Positions 7,816 to 12,399 of a DNA stretch of 12,399 nucleotides are shown here, one piece after another (within the stretch, counting starts at the first letter, position 1; each line of letters opens with the position of its first letter). A program made the position numbers and the translations under genes. Location: positions 1 to 12,399 of the forward strand of contig CALEDU010000217.1 of NCBI GenBank assembly GCA_937949455.1, written 5' to 3'. Under the pieces are notes generated by a model. That model had not been told where the DNA came from, ran no database searches, and saw nothing but the letters and a program-made list of their open reading frames with translations. The stretch is from an uncultured Tepidimonas sp. (GTDB lineage: Bacteria > Pseudomonadota > Gammaproteobacteria > Burkholderiales > Burkholderiaceae_C).

Positions 7816-8312
7816 GGGGGTTGCTGGTCGTTGTTGCAGCCTTGGTGGCGGCCGTCGCCCGGGCTGCACCGGGCCCTTCCGGGCCCGAAGCGACAGCCCC
7901 CGCCGTGGCCAGCAGCCAGCGCTGGGTGCTTTCCCCGCAGCAGAGAGCCGCCATCGAACAGGCGCGCCGCGCTGGCGGCGACGCGGTCGAAGGCGATGAA
8001 GGCGGCCACGGCGGTCCTTGGCGGGTCCAGGGTCTGGCGCAGCCGCAACACTCAACCGGGAGCGCCTGGGTCAACGGCCAGTTGGTGCGTGCGGGCGACC
8101 CTGTCGGCGAGCAGGTACGGGTGCGGGCCGTGCGAGCCGATCGGGTGGTCATCGAGCGCGATGGCCGCCTCATCGCCCTGCGGCCTGGCCAGACCTTGCT
8201 GCCCGACGGCCAGGTGAGTGATTTGCTGGCCCCGCTGCCCGGCACATCAGCGCCTGCGGCGCTGATGTCAAAAGACTTGACAGGGGCCTCGCGTGGACAG
8301 CGCTCCCCCTAG
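7755..8312 (+). CDS. MshK-like (PilP/GspC-type) periplasmic pilus assembly protein
   Basis: A 185-residue exported protein. From ATG 7755 the N-terminus has a basic/neutral leader and a hydrophobic core (VRGLLVVVAALVAAVARA), giving a signal peptide or membrane anchor. After a Pro/Ala-rich linker, the C-terminal half carries a small beta domain: residues around WVNGQLVRAGDPVGEQVRV and VVIERDGRLIALRPGQTLL. This fits the 'nGq.v..Gd...' and 'dG....L..G' pattern of PilP, GspC and MshK homology-region proteins that contact the secretin. A GGGAG SD at 7745-7749 favours ATG 7755 over the in-frame ATG 7743. The first 61 bases overlap the end of the PilO-like gene, an unusually deep overlap for this locus. 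The 3' end contains a strong inverted repeat (8244-8268). Confidence 0.75.
   Translation: MDAVSHSAHPPCGRGGWAAVRGLLVVVAALVAAVARAAPGPSGPEATAPAVASSQRWVLSPQQRAAIEQARRAGGDAVEGDEGGHGGPWRVQGLAQPQHSTGSAWVNGQLVRAGDPVGEQVRVRAVRADRVVIERDGRLIALRPGQTLLPDGQVSDLLAPLPGTSAPAALMSKDLTGASRGQRSP
7870..7887 (+). repeat. Short G/C inverted repeat with TTCC loop
   Basis: CGGGCCC (7870-7876) and GGGCCCG (7881-7887) form a 7-bp perfect stem around a TTCC loop, just after the signal-peptide codons of the MshK-like gene. The G+C-only stem may arise by chance; a role in slowing translation near export is speculative. Confidence 0.35.
8244..8268 (+). repeat. Perfect 11-bp inverted repeat (hairpin) at the end of the MshK-like gene
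   Basis: ACATCAGCGCC (8244-8254) and GGCGCTGATGT (8258-8268) are perfect reverse complements around a 3-base TGC loop. The repeat lies within the last codons of the MshK-like gene, between the assembly genes and the first prepilin gene. No T-run follows, so it is not a typical intrinsic terminator. An mRNA-processing or stabilising hairpin, or a protein-binding dyad, are possibilities. Confidence 0.6.
8266..8282 (+). promoter_or_regulatory. Dyad TGTCAA-N5-TTGACA, possible operator or -35 element before the prepilin genes
   Basis: TGTCAA (8266-8271) and TTGACA (8277-8282) form a 6-bp palindrome with a 5-base centre. The right half equals the sigma-70 -35 consensus. The best -10-like hexamer, TAGAAT (8310-8315), is 27 bases away, which is too far for a standard promoter. 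An internal promoter for the prepilins is therefore only a possibility. Confidence 0.3.
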
Positions 8313-8361
8313 AATCCGGCAGAAGACGAGACAGGATTGATCCGCAATCGGAGTAACCAGC

Positions 8362-9231
8362 ATGGTGACTGGCACGCTAGGCATTCGGGGGGGGTGGCTG
8401 CCGCACGCCAGCAGGCGGCGGTGGGCGGGATTGACACTGGTGGAAATGGCGCTGGTGTTGGCCATCATCGGTTTGATGGCAGCCTTGTTCTTGCCGATCA
8501 GCAGCGGCATGCGCGAGGCCCAGCAGACCAAAGAAACGCGGGCCAAACTGGGTGCCATCGAGGCCGCCCTAGCCCGCTATGTCATGTTGAACGAGCGCCT
8601 GCCGTGTCCGGCCAACGGCGCACTTCCAGACACCGATCCACAAGCCGGCCTGGAACTGCAAGGCGCCACGAACTCTGGCTGTCAGACGATCGTGTTGACC
8701 CATTCGGTGGTTCCGTGGCGCACCCTGGGCTTGACGGCAGAGGATGCGGAGGATGCCTGGGGCGTGCGCATCAGCTACCGGCCCTGGATGACCAATGCCA
8801 GCCCCAACCGCTCCCTGACGCTCGGCAGCAATTTTGGCTTTGGCTCCTGCTTGCCCTTGTCGCTGCCGTTCCAAACCCGCAGTGCCAGCGGCGCAGGCAA
8901 TACCTGGGCCAATTGTCTTGCCAACCAGGGGCATCGTGTTTTGCCCCCACCCCCTGGTACCAGCCCGCTTGCCAACCCCAGTCAGGGCACCGGTGCCGCC
9001 TATGTGCTCATCAGCCACGGTCCCAACCGTTATGGCGGCTACACCAGCAATGGTACGCTGATCACGGGCGGACCGTCGTCCGTGGAGCGGCAGAATGACA
9101 ATAACCTGTTGATCAAAGACAACACCCCAGGTCAAGGCTACTATCAAGGCATGCCTATTCCGGACTTTGATGATGTGGTTGTCTGGCGTACCATCATGCA
9201 GGTGGCGGTAGAGGCAAAAAAAGTTCAATAA
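8362..9231 (+). CDS. Large type IV prepilin-like protein with LISHG motif (minor pilin or adhesin candidate)
   Basis: A 289-residue prepilin. The class III signal is clear: a basic leader ending in RRRWAG, predicted cleavage after G23, then LTLVE with Glu at mature +5 (E28) and a hydrophobic stretch to about residue 45. The +1 residue is Leu rather than the common Phe. A helical spine (to about 75) is followed by a globular domain with RLPCP (79-83), an LGL...DAWG motif (about 122-134), LISHG (216-220) and DDVVVW (270-275). Four cysteines (82, 107, 163, 185) could form disulfides. At this size it is larger than a typical main pilin, so a minor or tip pilin is likely. The SD GGAG (8350-8353) is 8 bases before the ATG, which follows the preceding gene by 49 bases. 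Codons 9-11 contain a G8 run (8387-8394). Confidence 0.87.
   Translation: MVTGTLGIRGGWLPHASRRRWAGLTLVEMALVLAIIGLMAALFLPISSGMREAQQTKETRAKLGAIEAALARYVMLNERLPCPANGALPDTDPQAGLELQGATNSGCQTIVLTHSVVPWRTLGLTAEDAEDAWGVRISYRPWMTNASPNRSLTLGSNFGFGSCLPLSLPFQTRSASGAGNTWANCLANQGHRVLPPPPGTSPLANPSQGTGAAYVLISHGPNRYGGYTSNGTLITGGPSSVERQNDNNLLIKDNTPGQGYYQGMPIPDFDDVVVWRTIMQVAVEAKKVQ
8387..8394 (+). repeat. G8 homopolymer in the leader codons of the first prepilin
   Basis: Eight consecutive G bases at codons 9-11 (Arg-Gly-Gly) of the prepilin leader. A one-base slip would destroy the reading frame before the mature pilin begins, the typical position of phase-variable tracts. At eight bases it is short, and such runs are common in G+C-rich DNA. 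Confidence 0.45.
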
Positions 9232-9278
9232 TTGGTTTGGGCGTTCTTGGCCGTCGCCCGCTGGGAGTGTTTTGACCC

Positions 9279-10169
9279 ATGACCCCCCGCGCTATCGTTG
9301 TGGTGCCAGCTGACCGCCGCACCCGGCAGCCAGGCCGACTCGCCCCGGTGCCACAGCCCGCTGGCCAACCTGGGGCTGGTGCCGCGCCCGCGCGCACACG
9401 AGGCATGGTCGCCGCCAGCATGGTGTTGTCTCTCATGCTGGCGGCTGCCGTGGCCTTGGCAGCGCAATTGCTAAAGCGCGCCACCGAGGCCCAGGAGCGC
9501 GAGTCGCTGACCATGCAACACATGGAGCGCATCCGCGCTGCGCTGTGTTCCTACCACTTGCTCCACAACGGCTTTCCGAACAGCGGCACCCTCGACCTGC
9601 CGGGTCGCATCACCCCCCCCTCCACCCCTGGCGTGGAACCCTCCAATCTGCCACCGGGCAGCCTCCCCCCGTTGGGCTGGACCAACCCCGACGGCAGCCC
9701 CAGCCTGTCCCTGCAGCACTTGGGGCTTGGCCCCGATGATGTCACCGACGGTTGGGGGCGCTTGATAGCGGTGCGGCTGTCGAACTCGTGCGCAACGAAT
9801 GCCGACCCCCTTCAAATCGACCTTGACGGTGATGGCATAGACGACACCGGCAGCACCAAAGCCTGCGTGGTGCTGATCAGCCACGGTCGCACCGGCCGGG
9901 GGGCGGCCTTGCCGCAGGCCAGCGCGCCCAATGTGCTGGCCTGGCTGGTGCCGCCTGCAGCCGGCAGCAGCCCTGCCGATGGCGAAGGGGCAGAATGGCG
10001 CAACACCCGCCGCAATCTGCCCGCTTCATCCCCCTACCAGGCCGTCGCCCCCCGCTGCACGACCGACCGCAGCAACCCCGACAGCCCGTGTCATTTCGAC
10101 GATCGGGTGGTGTGGTTTGACAAGGTCAAATCCAGCGACACGGGCAGCAGGCCGCTTTGCCGCCACTGA
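9279..10169 (+). CDS. Prepilin-like protein lacking Glu5, with a calcium-loop-like motif (minor pilin candidate)
   Basis: A 296-residue protein, probably a divergent minor pilin. Its unusually long, Pro/Arg-rich leader ends in ARTRG. The likely cleavage after G42 leaves MVAAS, with Ser instead of Glu at mature +5, followed by a hydrophobic helix (about 43-63) and an amphipathic spine. The globular part parallels the upstream prepilin: LGL..DDVTDGWG (about 148-160), LISHG (199-203) and DDRVVW (274-279). It also holds DLDGDGIDD (181-189), the spacing of a DxDxDGxxD calcium loop. GspK-type minor pseudopilins likewise lack Glu5 and sit at the fibre tip. A GGGAG SD (9263-9267) supports ATG 9279; a shorter start at ATG 9405 would remove the leader. 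There is a C8 run at 9613-9620. Confidence 0.78.
   Translation: MTPRAIVVVPADRRTRQPGRLAPVPQPAGQPGAGAAPARTRGMVAASMVLSLMLAAAVALAAQLLKRATEAQERESLTMQHMERIRAALCSYHLLHNGFPNSGTLDLPGRITPPSTPGVEPSNLPPGSLPPLGWTNPDGSPSLSLQHLGLGPDDVTDGWGRLIAVRLSNSCATNADPLQIDLDGDGIDDTGSTKACVVLISHGRTGRGAALPQASAPNVLAWLVPPAAGSSPADGEGAEWRNTRRNLPASSPYQAVAPRCTTDRSNPDSPCHFDDRVVWFDKVKSSDTGSRPLCRH
9820..9846 (+). other. Calcium-binding-like loop DLDGDGIDD in the second prepilin
   Basis: Codons 181-189 encode Asp at loop positions 1, 3, 5 and 9 with Gly at 6, as in DxDxDGxxD loops of EF-hand or dockerin-like sites. Calcium stabilises several pseudopilins and the pilus factor PilY1, so metal binding is plausible but not shown. Confidence 0.5.
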
Positions 10170-10229
10170 AGGCCTTGCAACACCCATCCAGCGCCACCGG
10201 AACATCCCCAGAAGCATCGGCCCCTTGAC

Positions 10230-10475
10230 ATGACAGATCGCCCTGCACCAGACCCTCATATGCAACGGCTGCTGCGTGCGCGCCGCATCCGGCGCTGGCG
10301 GTTGCTGGGCGGGGTGGGCCTGGTGCTGGCGGGCTATGCCGCGCTGGCGGTTTCCCCCGACACGCCCAGCCACTGGCTGGTGCCCCGGGTAGCGTTGGGA
10401 TTTGGCCTGTTGTTTGGGGGAGCCGCTTTGGTGTTGCCGGTGTTGCTGACGACCTTGACCACGCGCGATGACTGA
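10230..10475 (+). CDS. Small two-helix membrane protein in the regulatory module
   Basis: An 81-residue protein that I do not recognise. A polar, strongly basic N-terminus (residues 10-24, rich in Arg) is followed by two hydrophobic helices at about 25-41 and 49-73, joined by a short SPDTPSHW loop. By the positive-inside rule the N-terminus is predicted to be cytoplasmic. The stop overlaps the response-regulator start (ATGACTGA), so it is probably translated with it. No strong SD precedes ATG 10230; ATG 10260 is an alternative that would shorten the basic tail. It could be a membrane partner of the sensor kinase or simply an accessory pilus protein; nothing in the sequence decides this. Hydrophobic pattern, coding-like composition and overlap make a real gene likely. 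Confidence 0.65.
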   Translation: MTDRPAPDPHMQRLLRARRIRRWRLLGGVGLVLAGYAALAVSPDTPSHWLVPRVALGFGLLFGGAALVLPVLLTTLTTRDD

Positions 10476-11094
10476 GCCGGCAGGTGAACAAATTTTGGTT
10501 GTGGAAGACGATCCGCTGCTCGGCCCCCAGCTTGCCCAGCGCGCACACCGCCATACCCAGTGGCAGGCGCATTGGTGTGCCGAGCCTGGGCAGGCGTTGG
10601 CCCTGGCCCGGCGGCCGCAGGTCAAGCTGGCGCTGCTGGACTTGGGGCTACCGCCCCAGCCCGATCGACCGGACGAGGGGCTGCGGCTGCTGAGCCAGTT
10701 GCGCCAGTGGCGGCCTGACGTGCCCGTGCTGGTCATGACTGGGCAGGACGAAGCGCACTGCGCCTTGCAAGCCATCGAGGCCGGGGCATTCGACTTCCTG
10801 CCCAAGCCGATCGAGCCATCGGCTTTTGATGCCGCGCTGCAGCGCGCCTGCCGGTATGCGCGCGCCTGGCAGCGCCTGGCCCAACAGGGGGCGGCCCCGG
10901 TGCAGGTGGATTCGCAACAGGTGCGCGCTGGCCTGCGCGAGACCACAGACGCCGCACAGGAGCGGCTGCTGCGCCAGGTGTTGCACGCCTGCGGGGACAA
11001 TGTCAGCCAAGCGGCGCGACTGCTGCGCCTGGAACGCACCCAGCTCTACTACTACCTGGACAAATACGGGCTGCGCCCGCCGCGCGATGTTTGA
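10468..11094 (+). CDS. Response regulator: receiver domain plus Fis-type HTH, without AAA+ domain
   Basis: A 208-residue cytoplasmic DNA-binding regulator. The receiver domain (about 7-130) has all key residues: acidic pocket E13/D14/D15, phospho-acceptor D58 in LALLDLGLP, switch T91 in VLVMTG and K113 in FLPKPIE. After a linker (about 135-160), a Fis/NtrC-type helix-turn-helix occupies about 164-204 (LLRQVLHACGDNVSQAARLL and LERTQLYYYLDKYGL). No central sigma-54-interacting AAA+ domain is present, so it resembles the RegA/ActR/PrrA layout rather than PilR. It should act with ordinary sigma factors. It overlaps the small membrane gene upstream and the kinase gene downstream by 8 bases each. 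Because the next gene after the kinase is a prepilin, pilus genes are its most likely targets; this is an inference from position. Confidence 0.9.
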   Translation: MTEPAGEQILVVEDDPLLGPQLAQRAHRHTQWQAHWCAEPGQALALARRPQVKLALLDLGLPPQPDRPDEGLRLLSQLRQWRPDVPVLVMTGQDEAHCALQAIEAGAFDFLPKPIEPSAFDAALQRACRYARAWQRLAQQGAAPVQVDSQQVRAGLRETTDAAQERLLRQVLHACGDNVSQAARLLRLERTQLYYYLDKYGLRPPRDV

Positions 11095-12211
11095 GGCGTT
11101 GGCGCTGCTGTCGATACTGGTGGGCCTGGTCCTGGGGGCCACGGCTTGGTACTGGGCCCGCTATGCGCAGCGCTTGCGTTGGGTGCACACCCAGTTGCAG
11201 CACATTGCGCCCGGCCAACCCTTGGCCAGTCAATGGACGGCGGACCTGTGGCACGTGCTGCGTGCGGTGGGGATACAGTGGCTGCATTGGCGCGGCGAAT
11301 GGTGCGGACGCCCCCTCGAAGGCACTTGGGGTGAAAGGCCTGGTGCCCACGAACGCTGGCGTGCAGACATTGCGGCGGGGGTGGATGTGGCCTTGACCCT
11401 GCATGCCGGCTGGCGGGCGCGCGGTGGCGAGCAAGACTGGCTGGCGCGTGCTGCCTGCGAGCTGCTGCAGCTGCATGTGCAAGCCGCGGCCAGCGCCGAT
11501 GTCGCGCGGCTGGACGGCGCGTTGCGCCAGCGCAGCCATCATGCCCTGCAATGGATGCACGATGTGCGCAACCTGCTGCAGTGGCTGCGCTGGCAATGCG
11601 ACGACTGGTCGGCACAGGCTGCCGACCCCGGCGGCTGCACCCGGCTCTGCCACGATCTGGCCGACATTGCCCCCATGTTGCGCCAACGCTGCGAGCGCCT
11701 GATGCGCGCGGGTGACGCCCAAAGCCATGGGCCTGCGCCGCACCCGCGCGCACAGACAAGCGCCGACGGCACCGCTGCCCTGCTGGATTTGGCCGAACTG
11801 GTGCAGCGGGCAGCGCGTTTTCACGGGGTCGCGGTGCAGGTGGAGGGCAGGGTTTTCAGCACACAGGGAGCCGAGGTTTGGCTGGGCATTTTGGATGAGC
11901 TGCTGCACAACACCCGCCGTCACACCCCCACCCAAACGGTGCGGGTGCGGCTGGAGCACAACCTTGGGGCCGCGACCCTGACGCTGGAGCTGCCGCTGGC
12001 TGCCTGGGGCTGCGACCCCACCCTGTTGTTTGTGCCTTTTGCGCGTGGCCCAGACAGCGCAGGCTGGGGCTTGGGCCTGTACCTGGCACGGCGCCTGGCA
12101 CGCAGCCACGGCGGTGATCTGACGGCCCAAGACAGCCCGCCCGCCCTGCGGCTGTATCTGCCCGGCGTGTCAAAAAATTGGACTCCCGACAGCGAATCTG
12201 CCGCCCTATAG
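11087..12211 (+). CDS. Membrane sensor histidine-kinase-like protein with divergent ATP-binding domain
   Basis: A 374-residue partner of the upstream response regulator. It has one N-terminal membrane helix (about 4-24) and a long cytoplasmic region of no recognised domain (about 30-140). A putative dimerisation/phosphorylation helix contains WMHDVRNLLQWL, with H158 as the likely phospho-acceptor. A HATPase_c-like domain follows. The N-box is clear (DELLHNTRRHT, 270-280, N275), as is a G2-like box (GWGLGLYLARRLARSHGG, 326-343). The canonical G1 box (DxGxG) between them is not visible; that stretch reads LPLAAWGCDPTLLFVPFARG. Kinase activity may therefore be weak or absent. The start at ATG 11087 overlaps the regulator's stop by 8 bases (ATGTTTGA). 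An upstream in-frame extension to 10826 is antifunctional-looking sequence inside the regulator gene and is rejected. Confidence 0.84.
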   Translation: MFEALALLSILVGLVLGATAWYWARYAQRLRWVHTQLQHIAPGQPLASQWTADLWHVLRAVGIQWLHWRGEWCGRPLEGTWGERPGAHERWRADIAAGVDVALTLHAGWRARGGEQDWLARAACELLQLHVQAAASADVARLDGALRQRSHHALQWMHDVRNLLQWLRWQCDDWSAQAADPGGCTRLCHDLADIAPMLRQRCERLMRAGDAQSHGPAPHPRAQTSADGTAALLDLAELVQRAARFHGVAVQVEGRVFSTQGAEVWLGILDELLHNTRRHTPTQTVRVRLEHNLGAATLTLELPLAAWGCDPTLLFVPFARGPDSAGWGLGLYLARRLARSHGGDLTAQDSPPALRLYLPGVSKNWTPDSESAAL

Positions 12212-12221
12212 TGACACACCA

Positions 12222-12257
12222 GTGATGGGCAGATCGTCCCGTGCCGATGTCCATCAC
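12222..12257 (+). promoter_or_regulatory. Spaced inverted repeat upstream of the last prepilin gene, possible operator
   Basis: GTGATGG (12222-12228) and CCATCAC (12251-12257) are perfect reverse complements separated by 22 bases, in the 96-base gap (12212-12307) before the prepilin. A TATAGT hexamer (12207-12212) resembles a -10 box but lacks a good -35 at standard distance. Binding by the adjacent response regulator is conceivable but unproven; nothing else was seen in this gap apart from the SD. Confidence 0.3.
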
Positions 12258-12292
12258 GCAGCAATCATGCTGGTCCGCATCCCTCACCATCG

Positions 12293-12298
12293 AAAGGA
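12293..12298 (+). promoter_or_regulatory. Shine-Dalgarno site for the last prepilin gene
   Basis: AAAGGA lies 9 bases before ATG 12308. It is among the best-formed ribosome-binding sites in the window, consistent with a highly expressed pilin. Confidence 0.6.
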
Positions 12299-12307
12299 AA
12301 TTGCACC

Positions 12308-12399
12308 ATGTCTATCCGACGCAAACATCAGTCAGGCTTCACGCTGGTGGAAATCGCCATCGTGCTGGTCATCATCGGCCTGCTCTTGGGTGGAGTGCT
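12308..12399 (+). CDS. Type IV prepilin, N-terminal part, 3' truncated by window edge (candidate main pilin)
   Basis: Only about 30 residues are visible, but they form a textbook class III prepilin signal. A short basic leader (MSIRRKHQSG) precedes the predicted cleavage after G10, then FTLVE with Phe at mature +1 and Glu at +5 (E15). A highly hydrophobic helix follows (IAIVLVIIGLLLGGV). The processed helix inserts in the inner membrane and forms the fibre core. Short leader, canonical residues, strong SD and its own 96-base upstream gap suggest a well-expressed pilin, possibly the main MshA-like subunit. The rest of the gene is outside the window, so main versus minor status cannot be decided. 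Confidence 0.88.
   Translation, partial: MSIRRKHQSGFTLVEIAIVLVIIGLLLGGV

Noticed and set aside
8277..8315. Classical sigma-70 promoter made of TTGACA 8277 and TAGAAT 8310
   Set aside because: The 27-base spacer is far outside the 16-18 range, and no -10-like hexamer occurs at the proper distance.
8337..9098. Alternative + strand frame overlapping the first prepilin
   Set aside because: The overlapping frame has the clear prepilin signal, SD and conserved motifs; this one has none.
9239..9259. GGGCG/CGCCC inverted repeat between the two prepilin genes as a terminator
   Set aside because: Five-bp stem, 11-base loop and no T-run after it; too weak to call.
10026..11039. Minus-strand open frames opposite the regulator and kinase genes
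   Set aside because: Ser/Arg-rich translations typical of antisense frames; the + strand has complete receiver and HTH motifs.
10826..11086. N-terminal extension of the kinase gene to ATG 10826
   Set aside because: The extension is an Arg/Cys-rich shadow of the regulator's HTH region; ATG 11087 begins directly at the membrane helix.
12212..12307. Sigma-54 promoter for the last pilin gene
   Set aside because: No GG/GC pair with -24/-12 spacing in the correct context was found, and the local regulator lacks the sigma-54-activating AAA+ domain.
1..12399. Mobile elements, CRISPR arrays, tRNA or rRNA genes
   Set aside because: No transposase or integrase motifs, regularly spaced repeats or RNA-gene signatures were seen; the window is filled by consecutive pilus and signalling genes.

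Overview
The window is a G+C-rich, tightly packed stretch with every gene on the + strand. Protein features and gene content suggest a beta- or gammaproteobacterium, most likely Burkholderiales; this placement is an inference from composition and cluster style, not from a marker gene. The whole window reads as one locus for an MSHA-type type IV pilus (a relative of type II secretion systems), together with a small signal-transduction module.

Layout. Positions 2-1288 hold the C-terminal part of an outer-membrane secretin (MshL type), cut by the left edge. Next come a single-pass membrane protein with periplasmic TPR repeats (1285-2610, MshN-like), the assembly ATPase with an N-terminal c-di-GMP-binding MshEN domain (2621-4366, MshE), and the polytopic platform protein (4382-5578, MshG). 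Three inner-membrane alignment-complex proteins follow: an actin-like/PilN-like fusion (5582-7090, MshI-like), a PilO-like protein (7087-7815, MshJ-like) and a PilP-like protein with a signal peptide (7755-8312, MshK-like). Two large related prepilin-like proteins come next (8362-9231 and 9279-10169). The second lacks the usual Glu5 and carries a calcium-loop-like motif.

A three-gene module then follows: an 81-residue two-helix membrane protein (10230-10475), a response regulator made of a receiver plus a Fis-type HTH with no AAA+ domain (10468-11094), and a membrane histidine-kinase-like protein with a divergent ATP-binding region (11087-12211). Consecutive genes in the module overlap by exactly 8 bases. 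After a 96-base gap, a canonical prepilin begins at 12308 and runs off the right edge; it is a candidate main pilin.

How the parts fit. Prepilins are inserted in the inner membrane, processed by a peptidase not encoded here, and polymerised by the ATPase and platform. The I/J/K-like proteins link the platform to the secretin, through which the fibre exits. The ATPase offers post-translational control by c-di-GMP. The two-component module, sitting just upstream of the next pilin gene, offers transcriptional control. I found no tRNA, rRNA, CRISPR array, insertion sequence or phage gene, and no gene-free stretch longer than about 100 bases.
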